Of a stretch of 64,000 nucleotides of DNA, positions 26,568-35,078 are shown one piece after another. Source of the DNA: Cupriavidus consociatus (GTDB lineage Bacteria; Pseudomonadota; Gammaproteobacteria; Burkholderiales; Burkholderiaceae); the NCBI RefSeq assembly GCF_017814975.1, contig NZ_JAGIQA010000020.1:79948-143947 (forward strand). The letters run 5' to 3'. Both the position numbers and the translations under genes were made by a program. Each line of letters starts with the position of its first letter. Position 1 is the first letter of the stretch. The notes below the pieces were generated by a model that was not told where the DNA came from, did no database searches, and was given only the letters and a program-made list of their open reading frames with translations.

Positions 26568-27050
26568 CCTTAGTTCCTTCTCTTTTAATAGTGTTGGCAC
26601 TTGACGCAAAAGATGCCGCGCGAACCAACAGCGCGTTGTCGCTTCACCTTTGCGTGATATCTGATAAAACTGGATATTTATGTTTTGATATGAATCGGAA
26701 ATTCATCTTTCCGGAAAGCTTCCCCAAATGACGCTTATTGCACAGTTGCGAGGACAGGTGCAAAGGTTCTGGGCTATAACGACCGAGTGAGCTGGAGAAA
26801 GCTCGTCACAAAGTATTGCAAAGCTGATCTGCTCTGCATTTACTGTCCCGGGCATATCCGCCGAAATGGTTCCCAGAAACGCTATCGGATGCAAAAAATT
26901 AGACCTTGACGATAGTCGTATCCCAAGACTGTCCCGGAGAACGCTTCGACAGTTCTCCGGGCAATGTCTCATCTGACTTGCCGCCGTTTGACGCTACCGT
27001 GCCGACGTCCGCTACCCCAGGGGTCGACTGCAACGCGGCGGCCGATCTTA
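26568..27050. other. Gap with terminator-like hairpin after the P450 run
   Basis: No gene is seen in this 483-bp stretch, which is AT-richer near 26640-26720. A perfect 10-bp stem CCCGGAGAAC (26933-26942) / GTTCTCCGGG (26952-26961) with a 9-base loop lies about 90 bp downstream of the aldehyde dehydrogenase stop on the minus strand. It lacks a T run, so it may be a Rho-assisted or processing hairpin ending the P450 transcript. The channel gene promoter should lie in the AT-rich part. Confidence 0.45.
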
Positions 27051-28586
27051 TTAGCGTCGACCAAACTGCTGTCGATTGCTTTCGTTGATCCAGACGGATT
27101 TGGTTTCCATGTAATCATCCAACGCTTCGGCCCCCAGTTCCCGGCCAATGCCACTCTGCTTGAAGCCTCCGAACGGGACGGCGTAGTGGACGACCCGGTA
27201 GGAGTTGACCCAGACTGTGCCAGCCCGCACGCGTTTGACCATCCGATGTGCCAGGCCCACGTCGCGCGTCCACACAGCCGCAGCCAGACCGAAATCTGCG
27301 TCGTTGGCGATCTGTACCGCGTGGTCTTCATTGCTGAACCTGATGAGGCTGGCCACCGGGCCAAAGATTTCCTCCTGGGCCAGCCGCGAGGAGTTGGACA
27401 CCTCGGTGAAAATGGTGGGCTGGACGAACAGACCACCTGCCGTCAGCGGTGTCGAGGTGTCGCGCACCCCGCCTGCGAATAGGTGAGCCCCCTCCTCTTT
27501 GCCGATTTCGATGTAACTCAAGACCTTGTCGAACTGACTACGACAAGCAACCGGGCCTACATCGACACAGGGGTCCAGCGGGTCACCGAGGGCGAGCTTT
27601 GCTGCCGCCGCCGCGAGTCGCCTGGCAAACTCATCGTAGATGCTGTCCTCAACCAGGACGCGGGAGCCTGCCATGCAGGACTGTCCCGTCGCTGCAAAGA
27701 TGCCACCCATTACGCCATGCACAGCGTCATCGAGATCCGCATCGGCGAACACGATATTGGGCGACTTGCCACCCAGTTCCAGCGTCGCGCGACCAACCCT
27801 CGGCGCGGCTGCGGCAAGCATTGCCTTCCCTCCGTTGGTGGACCCGGTGAAAGCGATCTTGTCCACGCCGACGTGGTTTGCCAGAGCCGCTCCGGTTGGC
27901 TGACCGAAGCCCGTGACAACGTTCACCACTCCCTTGGGGAATCCAGCTTGCTGGCAAAGTTCGGCCAGACGCAGCGTCGACGTGGGAGTCACCTCGGAGG
28001 GCTTGATTACGATCGTGCAGCCGGCCGCAAGGGCAGGGAACAGCTTCCATGACAGCAATGTCAGCGGTGAGTTCCACGGCGTGATCGCTGCGATCACGCC
28101 GACGGCCTCACGGACGGTATATGAGGTGAAACCAGGGTGGGAGTGGATGGTGGAGCCGTGAATGTTCTCCGCCAACCCCGCCACGTATCGAGCATGGCCC
28201 GCAAGTGCCCGAGCCCCTGCCAGCATCTCGGAGAGAAGCTTTCCATTCTCGTGAATCTGGATGAGCGCCAGCTCTTCCGCATTTTGCTCGATCAGATCCC
28301 CTAGCTTGCGCAGCATTGCCGCACGTACCGTGGGGGAAGTTTGCGGCCAGCCATCCTGGTCGAATGCCCGCCGGGCGGCCTGAACAGCGCGGTCCACATC
28401 CTCCGAGGTAGCAGCCGGCACCTTCCCCCATGCGCGATCATCGTAAGGGTCGTGACAGGAGAACGTCTCGTTACTGCTGGCCGCCACCCACTCCCCGTCG
28501 ATCAGCATCTTGTACTCGCGGTCAGTTTCCGGGGCGAATCGATGCATCTCTTGATTGACGTGCGTATCCTGGCTCTGTTGTTTCAT
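27051..28586 (-). CDS. NAD(P)-dependent aldehyde dehydrogenase, P450 operon
   Basis: A 511-residue aldehyde dehydrogenase showing ITPWNSPLTLLSW, FTGSTNGGKAML, the base Glu in LELGGKSPNIVF and the catalytic Cys in AATGQSCMAGSR. I start at the ATG at 28586 with AAGGA 9 bases upstream; the open frame continues to 28676 across the end of the reductase gene. It is the last gene of the P450 run, 19 bp after the reductase. The probable role is to oxidise the aldehyde derived from the P450-hydroxylated substrate to the acid used by the CoA-transferase. Confidence 0.92.
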   Translation of the reverse strand: MKQQSQDTHVNQEMHRFAPETDREYKMLIDGEWVAASSNETFSCHDPYDDRAWGKVPAATSEDVDRAVQAARRAFDQDGWPQTSPTVRAAMLRKLGDLIEQNAEELALIQIHENGKLLSEMLAGARALAGHARYVAGLAENIHGSTIHSHPGFTSYTVREAVGVIAAITPWNSPLTLLSWKLFPALAAGCTIVIKPSEVTPTSTLRLAELCQQAGFPKGVVNVVTGFGQPTGAALANHVGVDKIAFTGSTNGGKAMLAAAAPRVGRATLELGGKSPNIVFADADLDDAVHGVMGGIFAATGQSCMAGSRVLVEDSIYDEFARRLAAAAAKLALGDPLDPCVDVGPVACRSQFDKVLSYIEIGKEEGAHLFAGGVRDTSTPLTAGGLFVQPTIFTEVSNSSRLAQEEIFGPVASLIRFSNEDHAVQIANDADFGLAAAVWTRDVGLAHRMVKRVRAGTVWVNSYRVVHYAVPFGGFKQSGIGRELGAEALDDYMETKSVWINESNRQQFGRR

Positions 28587-28605
28587 AAAATAAGTTCCTT
28601 TCTGC

Positions 28606-29850
28606 TCAGAGTGACTGCTTGAGCGGGATTGACAGGTCTTCCAACGTTGCGCGGGACACCTTGGCCCGTTGCGCAACCAACTTCTTAGCGAACATGAAAT
28701 CCCGTGGGCTTGACACTACGTCGGCGGCCCGGATCTCGCCGTTCTTCAGATAGAAGGCAACAAAGGAGCGGCCCTTTTCGGTTTCACCCCGAATCACGAC
28801 TTCGTCGTAGCCTGCGCATAGTCCGACGGTCTGAAGCTTGGTGTCGTATTGATCCGACCAGAACCAGGGGATGGCGTTATAAGGCTGAAGCGTTCCAGTC
28901 AGCGCACCCGCTGCCACACGCGCCTGCTCGGATGCATTCGGTGCGGATTCAAGGCGCCGGCGGCCACCGTTCTCGCTGCAAGGATGGCTGGTGCAGTCGC
29001 CGATTGCGAGGATGTCCGGATCTGCGGTACGGCAATACTCATCGACGACGATGCCATTGTCGACAACAAGCCCCGCTGCCTGCGCCAGCTCGACGTTTGG
29101 CACCTGTCCGATGCCAATCAGCACCACGTCGGCGCTGATCGACTCCCCGCTTCCCAGCTCCGCACTCGCCACAGCACCATCAGCGGTGAATCCGAATCCG
29201 GCCACGGTAGTGTCCACGCGTACATCCACGCCCTCTTCCGCGTGGATGCGCTGGTAGAAGGACGATACTTCGGGAGCCGTTACGCGGGCCAGCACTCGAG
29301 GCTGTGCCTCCAGCACCGTGACGGACAAGCCGAGCTGACGCGCGACCGACGCCACTTCCAGGCCGACATATCCGCCGCCAATAATCACCAGCCTTGCGCC
29401 AGGCAGGAACCGATGGCGCATGGCATTGATATCATCGATGGTCCTGAGGTAGTGGACGTTTGGCGCCACATCCAGCCCCGGATATTGCAGTTTGCGCACG
29501 CGGCCACCGGTAGCAAGTACCAGACGCCCGTAGCTCAGACTGCTTCCATCCTCCAGCAAGACTCGATGAGCGTCCCTGTCGATGGCGACGGCACGAGAGG
29601 ATACGCGCATCGCAATCCCCTGCTCCTCATATGTGGCAACTGGCCGAATATAGAGACCTTCCAGGTCGACCTTCCCAGAAAGGTAGGCCTTGGACAGCGG
29701 CGGCCGATAGTAAGGGGGAAAAGCCTCGTCACCGATCATCGTGACAGGGCCACGATAGGCCGCCATGCGCAGTGCGGCGACCAGTTCCGCCCCTGCCTGG
29801 CCGGCGCCCACCACGACAACTCCATGCGTATCAGTACCCACGGTGCTCAC
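28606..29850 (-). CDS. FAD-dependent ferredoxin reductase (putidaredoxin reductase type)
   Basis: A 414-residue flavoprotein transferring electrons from NAD(P)H to a [2Fe-2S] ferredoxin. It has the FAD motif VVVGAGQAGAELVAALR, the PPYYRPPLSKAYL segment of oxygenase-coupled reductases, a second dinucleotide motif IIGGGYVGLEVA and the FAD-binding ILAIGDC. With the ferredoxin at 31130 and the P450 at 37121 it completes a class I electron chain like CamA-CamB-CamC. The longest frame starts at GTG 29850 and overlaps the PrpF-like gene by 20 bp. GTG 29841, 5 bases after AGGTGA, is an equally good start. Confidence 0.93.
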   Translation of the reverse strand: MSTVGTDTHGVVVVGAGQAGAELVAALRMAAYRGPVTMIGDEAFPPYYRPPLSKAYLSGKVDLEGLYIRPVATYEEQGIAMRVSSRAVAIDRDAHRVLLEDGSSLSYGRLVLATGGRVRKLQYPGLDVAPNVHYLRTIDDINAMRHRFLPGARLVIIGGGYVGLEVASVARQLGLSVTVLEAQPRVLARVTAPEVSSFYQRIHAEEGVDVRVDTTVAGFGFTADGAVASAELGSGESISADVVLIGIGQVPNVELAQAAGLVVDNGIVVDEYCRTADPDILAIGDCTSHPCSENGGRRRLESAPNASEQARVAAGALTGTLQPYNAIPWFWSDQYDTKLQTVGLCAGYDEVVIRGETEKGRSFVAFYLKNGEIRAADVVSSPRDFMFAKKLVAQRAKVSRATLEDLSIPLKQSL

Positions 29851-31042
29851 CTGATGTTGTCACCAACGAAGGATCGAAGTCGCGCCACAGCCTTGTCGGC
29901 TCGGCAAATACCGTACCTTCGAAGAGCCGCCGGGCAGTTCTCACCAACGACGCATGCTCCACCTCGACGCCCGCGCCTGAATCATTCAGTTCGACATCGA
30001 CAGCGAGCGTCCCGCTCGGGTGTCCAATCCGGTAGGCGCCCTCGGCGTGGGCCTCTGCGCGCGCAACGTCGTGGACCACCGTTCCCTCGATTGCCGCCGC
30101 GACGGCGGCAGGAATGGCGCCAGTACCGGGGAATGCTTTGTGCATCCCTCCGTCGAAGACGCAACGGGCAGCGACGTCGCAGTTGTGAGCCAAGCGCTTC
30201 TCTTGAGTGCCATAGAGCTGCCAGTCCTGGGGCGGGCCGACGATAATGCTGAATGGCGTCATAGGGCTTTCCGCTCTCGCCGTCTCTATCGATGACGCAA
30301 AGCCAAGATCCACCGCAACCTTGCGTCGCAAGAATTCGATCTGGCGACCTACCTCAGTCATCTTCTCGTATGCGAGCGGATCTTCTGTGCCGGTGAGACC
30401 AAAGGCGCTGGCTTTGACGAAGACCTGCATGCCCGCGATGTCGACCACCGAATACTCGACGGGTCCAACACCGGGCACCTCGGCAACGTCGCGACGGTTC
30501 CCAGTCGGAAGCAGCTTGCCTGATTTGGCGCCAGCCGCATACTTGAAGTCCAGCAGGATGGGCGAGCCGGTCCCGGGAACACCGTCGATGCTGGTGTCAC
30601 CTGTCGTCTTAGGCTTGCCGTTGGATACTTCGACACGGGCTACAACGACCTTCCCCGTATTGGTGTTGTGGATGCGCACCGTCGTGATCGGCTCGACCGC
30701 CTGCACCAGACCCTCATCAATCGCGTAGGGACCAATTGCGGAAAGAATGTTCCCACACATGATCGACCAGTCGACCATGGAGTTGTGAATCCCAACCTGT
30801 GCGAAGGTGTAGTCCACATCAGCATCCGGGCGGGATGCCGGGCCCACGAATCCAAATTTGCTGGTCAGGGGATCAGCGCCACCAATCCCGTCGATCTGAC
30901 GGGGGTCAGGACTTCCATAGACTACAAGCAGCCACTGGCCCAGCTCCTCGCGAACCTGAGTAGGGAGATCGCTCGTCCGCACCAGCAGAGCCTTACTTGT
31001 TCCGCCTCGGTAGATAACACCGCGTGTACCAAATTGAGCCAT
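29831..31042 (-). CDS. PrpF-family isomerase/tautomerase
   Basis: A 403-residue member of the PrpF family (diaminopimelate-epimerase fold). Characterised members move double bonds in di- and tricarboxylates, such as 2-methylaconitate isomerase or oxalomesaconate tautomerase. Characteristic parts are MAQFGTRGVIYRGGTSKALLV, DGIGGADPLTSKFGFV and SIMCGNILSAIGPYAIDEG. No methylcitrate or gallate genes accompany it. Placement inside a P450 run between the ferredoxin and reductase genes is unusual and suggests an unsaturated polycarboxylate late in the pathway. GGTGAG precedes the ATG by 5 bases. Confidence 0.9.
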   Translation of the reverse strand: MAQFGTRGVIYRGGTSKALLVRTSDLPTQVREELGQWLLVVYGSPDPRQIDGIGGADPLTSKFGFVGPASRPDADVDYTFAQVGIHNSMVDWSIMCGNILSAIGPYAIDEGLVQAVEPITTVRIHNTNTGKVVVARVEVSNGKPKTTGDTSIDGVPGTGSPILLDFKYAAGAKSGKLLPTGNRRDVAEVPGVGPVEYSVVDIAGMQVFVKASAFGLTGTEDPLAYEKMTEVGRQIEFLRRKVAVDLGFASSIETARAESPMTPFSIIVGPPQDWQLYGTQEKRLAHNCDVAARCVFDGGMHKAFPGTGAIPAAVAAAIEGTVVHDVARAEAHAEGAYRIGHPSGTLAVDVELNDSGAGVEVEHASLVRTARRLFEGTVFAEPTRLWRDFDPSLVTTSGEHRGY

Positions 31043-31129
31043 TGATTCTCACCATTTACAAATTTACTACCAACTCGGCACCAAATTTAAATATTCGAGT
31101 GAACCGAACAAGCTCTCAGGAATATCTAT

Positions 31130-31456
31130 TTAGAACTTCTGAGTCTTTGGGATATGCAAAATGAGGCCCTCCATTGAGGAATCCACTTGAATCTGGCAAC
31201 ACAGGCGACTTGCGTCTGTGGGCTCTTCAGACGTGAGCTCCAGCATGTCGGTTTCATCTCCCGACCTTTCAGGAATTTTTCCGACCCACTGCTCATCCAC
31301 GTACACGTGGCAGGTCGCACAACTGAGTTCGCCACCGCATTCGGCAAAAACTCCAGGAACGAGGTTGCTGATGGCCGCCTGCATCACCGTCTGTCCGTTG
31401 GTGGCATTGACCTCTTTTTTGGTGCCGTCAGGCTGTATGAAAGTAATGTGAGTCAT
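31130..31456 (-). CDS. [2Fe-2S] ferredoxin, adrenodoxin/putidaredoxin type
   Basis: A 108-residue ferredoxin with cluster ligands Cys40, Cys46, Cys49 (CGGELSCATC) and Cys87 (RLCCQ). An extra Cys86 sits beside the fourth ligand. It is the natural electron carrier between the reductase at 28606 and the P450 at 37121. The ATG follows GGAG closely. It lies 60 bp after the tandem CoA-transferase and 87 bp before the PrpF-like gene. It resembles the ferredoxin at 20-343, including the IxHI C-terminal region. Confidence 0.95.
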   Translation of the reverse strand: MTHITFIQPDGTKKEVNATNGQTVMQAAISNLVPGVFAECGGELSCATCHVYVDEQWVGKIPERSGDETDMLELTSEEPTDASRLCCQIQVDSSMEGLILHIPKTQKF

Positions 31457-31516
31457 GTCGATCTCCTGATTTTTGGCATTGGCGAACTGAGTTCATGAGC
31501 GGTGTTGCCAGTGCAT

Positions 31517-33871
31517 TTAGATGGACAAAAGCGCCGATTCGGCATCTTCGCGCTGTGATTGCCCCGTCAATACGAGTCGATCAAGGAATTCCTCGATCGC
31601 ATCATCGTCCCAGTTCTGAATATCCTCGCCCAACGCGGGAGCCGGAGGCGGCGTTGCGGGCTCGAATCCGTGCATGATCATCGGAAAGCCTTTGATCCAA
31701 TCAGGGCTTCGCAATGCGAGCCGGCGCTCACGGTAGCGGGGCTGCTCAGCCCGGTCCGCGGCCGTTGACACCGGCACTGCTGGCACACCCGCGCGCTGCA
31801 GCACCGCTACCGCCTCATCCCGGAAACGAAGTCTGGTCCAGTTGGCAATGTGTGCATCGACCGTGTCCTGGTTGTCCCGCCACCACGCCTCCGGAGCATC
31901 CAATGGAAGTCCGTGTATCAGGCCCGCAAGACCCCGTCGGTGGGCTTCTGTCGTACAAGCGATCGCCAGCCATGCGTCGGCTCCGGCAGCGGGATAGGTA
32001 TCGTGCGGCATACTCCCAGGCCGGCGGTTCCCGTCGGGCCGAGCCATACGGCCGGTCCAGGTATACTCCGCCAACTGGTCGGCCAGCGTCCATGCCACCA
32101 CTTCGCGTTGCGACACGTCCAGGTGGACACCGCGTTGCCCCGTCACCACGGAATGCGTGATCAAGGCCGCGCCTAGCAGGGACACGACTTGATCGGGATA
32201 GTTGACGTCTCCGGAGGACCAAAGAGGCGGCCCGCCTGGATAACCGGTCGCAGCGGCAAGTCCCGAGAGCAAGTCGAGGGTCGAACCGTAGGAGCTGTAC
32301 GACGACTCCGGGCCATAGAGACCCTGACTCGAAAGCGACAGGTAGACCAGTTCCGGGTTCAACTGATGCACGGTTTCATAGTCGATTCCCATCCGTGCGG
32401 TCACGCCTACCCGGAAATTTTCCACGAGGACATCGGCACGGCGAATGAGGCGGTGCACGATCTGCCGACCGCGCTCGGTTTTCAGGTCCAGACACAGACC
32501 GCGCTTGCCAACGTTGTTCGACGAAAACACCGGCGATTCCACTCCATCGCGAGAGCCCTTTCCGCTCGGACTGACCCATCGCCGAAATGGGTCTGGACGC
32601 TCATGCGATTCGATCTTGATGACAGTCGCGCCGTAATCCGCCAGAAGACGCCCCGTCGCAGCGCCAGCGGTGATAGCGCCGAAATCCAGGACGAGCAGTC
32701 CATTCAGCGGAGCGATCAAAGGCTTCTCTGAATGGCCGGTCAACGATCGTGTGGGTTCATCGCCGCTCTTAGAAGCGGTCGCCCAGGAGGGAGGTAGCTC
32801 CCCATGTTCTCCCAAGCTCGGGGCCGGAGCATATGGGTCGCGCATACCGGGCAACGCTACCGGCAGACGTACCACTGGCGCATCCCTGCGGCGTCGCTCG
32901 GTTGGCAGCACGAACCCTCGGCGAATAAGTTGCTCTGAGCTCAGCAGGTCCGCGGCATCGGCAGCGTACCCAAAGGGCAAACCGAATCGCTGTGCCGAGG
33001 TATAGACCTCCGATGCCTCCCGATCGCCAATCACCTCCGCGACGATCGACCACCACTCCTCGGTCCGTTCTTCCCGCTGACGGGCGTCGGCAAAACATGG
33101 CTCCATCAGACGCGGATCGCCGATAACCTCAACGAACGAGGACCACTGATGGGCCAAGAAGATCACTCCGACCCAACCGTCCTTGGCCCGGATGACGCGC
33201 CATCCACCGCGCGAGGAGCCCGTGCGTACGGGCACCCTGTCACCATGGTGGTACGTGACATCGCTCTTCCAGTCGATGTAGGCAGCGACATCGCTCTGGG
33301 CAACTTCGACGAAATCTCCGCAGCCCGTAGCCTCGCGGCGGCGTAAGCCGAGCATGGCGCCATAGAAGCCGACGAACGCTGCAGCGTGAGCGGATTGGTC
33401 CCCGCCAAGGCTGAGCGGTCGCTGATCAGGTTCTCCGATCATGGTCGCCAATCCGCCATAGGCCTCGGCAAGCAGGCTATCGCCAGCGCCCGCTTCGTAC
33501 TCGCTATCCAGACCGAACGCCGTGAGCGACACCATCACCAAATGCGGAAAGCGCTCCCTTAGTCTATCGGGAGAGAGGTCGGCAGAGGCAGCGTGCCCCT
33601 GATCCAGGATCAGGATGTCCGCAGTCGAAAGCCATGCTGCAAGCTGCTCGCAGTCTGTTTGTGGCTGCAGCACCACGCTGCTCTTGCCCGCGTTTAACGC
33701 CGTGAATGTGAACTCCCTGGCCCGAAGCGGATCCCCAGATGAAGGCTCGCATTTCACCACGTCGTGGCCAAGCGCGGCGAACCACCGTCCGCACGCAGCT
33801 CCAGCGACGGAGGATGCGATCTCAACGACCCGAAACCGAACAGGTGGCTTTTCTTGCAGAGTAGACATCAC
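31517..33871 (-). CDS. Tandem two-domain CaiB/BaiF CoA-transferase
   Basis: A 784-residue protein made of two complete class III CoA-transferase domains (about 10-370 and 388-775), where single-domain relatives have about 400. Domain 2 opens LLVLDFGAITAGAATGRLLADYGATVIKIE. It keeps an Asp (Asp555, SSGDVNYPD) at the position I align with the catalytic Asp of formyl-CoA transferase. Domain 1 reads GGDQSAHAAAF there, with Ala161 aligned, so it may be non-catalytic. The layout recalls DddD, the DMSP CoA-transferase/lyase, where the second domain is catalytic. It should transfer CoA to the acid produced by the upstream oxidation. It overlaps the hydratase stop by 4 bp (GTGA); ATG at 33868 is also possible. 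Confidence 0.88.
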   Translation of the reverse strand: MMSTLQEKPPVRFRVVEIASSVAGAACGRWFAALGHDVVKCEPSSGDPLRAREFTFTALNAGKSSVVLQPQTDCEQLAAWLSTADILILDQGHAASADLSPDRLRERFPHLVMVSLTAFGLDSEYEAGAGDSLLAEAYGGLATMIGEPDQRPLSLGGDQSAHAAAFVGFYGAMLGLRRREATGCGDFVEVAQSDVAAYIDWKSDVTYHHGDRVPVRTGSSRGGWRVIRAKDGWVGVIFLAHQWSSFVEVIGDPRLMEPCFADARQREERTEEWWSIVAEVIGDREASEVYTSAQRFGLPFGYAADAADLLSSEQLIRRGFVLPTERRRRDAPVVRLPVALPGMRDPYAPAPSLGEHGELPPSWATASKSGDEPTRSLTGHSEKPLIAPLNGLLVLDFGAITAGAATGRLLADYGATVIKIESHERPDPFRRWVSPSGKGSRDGVESPVFSSNNVGKRGLCLDLKTERGRQIVHRLIRRADVLVENFRVGVTARMGIDYETVHQLNPELVYLSLSSQGLYGPESSYSSYGSTLDLLSGLAAATGYPGGPPLWSSGDVNYPDQVVSLLGAALITHSVVTGQRGVHLDVSQREVVAWTLADQLAEYTWTGRMARPDGNRRPGSMPHDTYPAAGADAWLAIACTTEAHRRGLAGLIHGLPLDAPEAWWRDNQDTVDAHIANWTRLRFRDEAVAVLQRAGVPAVPVSTAADRAEQPRYRERRLALRSPDWIKGFPMIMHGFEPATPPPAPALGEDIQNWDDDAIEEFLDRLVLTGQSQREDAESALLSI

Positions 33872-34662
33872 CCTTGTCCCGGATTGCGTTGACCATCCCG
33901 GAACTTGCCTAGTCCTTCAGCGAGAGCCGTGCTGCGGGCCTGGATCTGGGCATAAACGTCGGTACCGTAGGCGATCGCCGACGTCCATTCAGAAATCTCG
34001 CCCGGAATTTTCCAAAGAGCTTTCTTCGACAGCTCCAGCGCGGTGGCATCAAAGTGGGCAATGCGCTCGGCGAGCGCCGTGACCGCTTGATCGAGGTTCT
34101 CCAGCGGCACGGACTTATTAACCAACCCCCACTCGGCCGCAGTTGCGCCGTCAACTCGGTCGGCCGTCAGTACCATCCAGGCCGCCCGCTTCGGGCTGAG
34201 ACGTAGTTGGGCTGCAGGTCCGGCAAGCGTGGGGTAAAGCCCGAAACCAATCTCGGGCATTCCAATGCTGGCCTCGTTCGCCGCGATCGCCAGATCCGAA
34301 ACGTTGATCAAAGTCGACCCGCCGCCCAGCGCAAAGCCATTGACCGCCGCGATAACGATTGCGGGGTGGTTGCGAATTTCCTCCTGGACCGCGGCCCAGT
34401 CGCTGCGCTTATCCAGCTCCAGATCTCCCGTGCTGACCTGTCCTTCCTTCAGGTCGACGCCCGCGCAGAAGGCCGGGCCATTGCCGGTGATGATGACAAC
34501 CTTGGACTTGTCACGGCACTCATCAAGCGCCTTCACGATACCGACTCGCGCCGCGCGGTTCATCGCATTGCGCTGATTCGGTCGATTAAAAGTAATGCGT
34601 GAAATGCCTGTATCAGCGTGCTCAACGAGAATCGCCGGCTCCACTTGCTGCTGCATAGTCAT
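33868..34662 (-). CDS. Enoyl-CoA hydratase/isomerase-fold protein with altered active site
   Basis: A 264-residue crotonase-family protein with ITFNRPNQRNAMNRA and oxyanion segments FCAGVDLKE and GFALGGGSTLI. The first catalytic-type Glu is present (GMPEIGFGLYP), but the second, usually in xxE-x-x-LTG, is replaced by Trp in RAAWMVLTADRV. It may therefore be an isomerase, hydrolase or other crotonase variant rather than a classical hydratase. The frame is open to 34905, but the conserved protein and GGTGG point to ATG 34662, which overlaps the DUF35 stop by 4 bp. It is coupled on both sides, to DUF35 and to the CoA-transferase. Confidence 0.88.
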   Translation of the reverse strand: MTMQQQVEPAILVEHADTGISRITFNRPNQRNAMNRAARVGIVKALDECRDKSKVVIITGNGPAFCAGVDLKEGQVSTGDLELDKRSDWAAVQEEIRNHPAIVIAAVNGFALGGGSTLINVSDLAIAANEASIGMPEIGFGLYPTLAGPAAQLRLSPKRAAWMVLTADRVDGATAAEWGLVNKSVPLENLDQAVTALAERIAHFDATALELSKKALWKIPGEISEWTSAIAYGTDVYAQIQARSTALAEGLGKFRDGQRNPGQG

Positions 34663-35072
34663 TGGTTCACCACCTTGAATTTCGGGATAGCGCGGTCCTC
34701 GCTCAGCTTCTCGAAAACCACCTCCAGTGGAAGACCACACTCGAGCTGCTCCGGCGGATTCACGATAGTCGACATCATGAACGGGCCCTCTTCGAGTTGG
34801 ACAAATGCCACCAGGTAGGGGCCTTCGTCGGCAAAGGCCGCAAAGTAGCGCTGGTGCATCACAACCCAAGACCACAGGGTTGCCCGACCACTTGCTGCGC
34901 GCCATTCGAGCTTGTCGCTGAGCGTCACCCGGTCGACCGGGTACTCGGGAAATTGAGCAATCCCTGAGTCTCCATACTGAAGACGAAGTTGACCAGCTAG
35001 CGTGCCCTCCCAGAAGCCCCGATTGGCATCGGTGATCGCTGGAAGCATTTGGATAAGTTTTGCGTTGTCCAT
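34659..35072 (-). CDS. DUF35 OB-fold protein without zinc ligands
   Basis: A 137-residue DUF35-type protein. The region where zinc-binding members have two Cys pairs reads LQYGDSGIAQFPEYP and contains no Cys, so the rubredoxin-like ribbon has lost its metal. The OB-fold part (GRATLWSWVVMHQRYF, VQLEEGPFMMSTIVN) is intact. The gene lies 6 bp after the thiolase-like gene and overlaps the hydratase by 4 bp. By analogy with ChsH2-Ltp2 it should form a complex with the thiolase-like protein. It is shorter and more divergent than the DUF35 protein at 59803. Confidence 0.86.
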   Translation of the reverse strand: MDNAKLIQMLPAITDANRGFWEGTLAGQLRLQYGDSGIAQFPEYPVDRVTLSDKLEWRAASGRATLWSWVVMHQRYFAAFADEGPYLVAFVQLEEGPFMMSTIVNPPEQLECGLPLEVVFEKLSEDRAIPKFKVVNQ

Positions 35073-35078
35073 ATCAAC

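Noticed and set aside
28849..30246. A 465-codon plus-strand frame
   Set aside because: Opposite the ferredoxin reductase and PrpF-like genes; its product is Arg/His-rich and unlike any protein.
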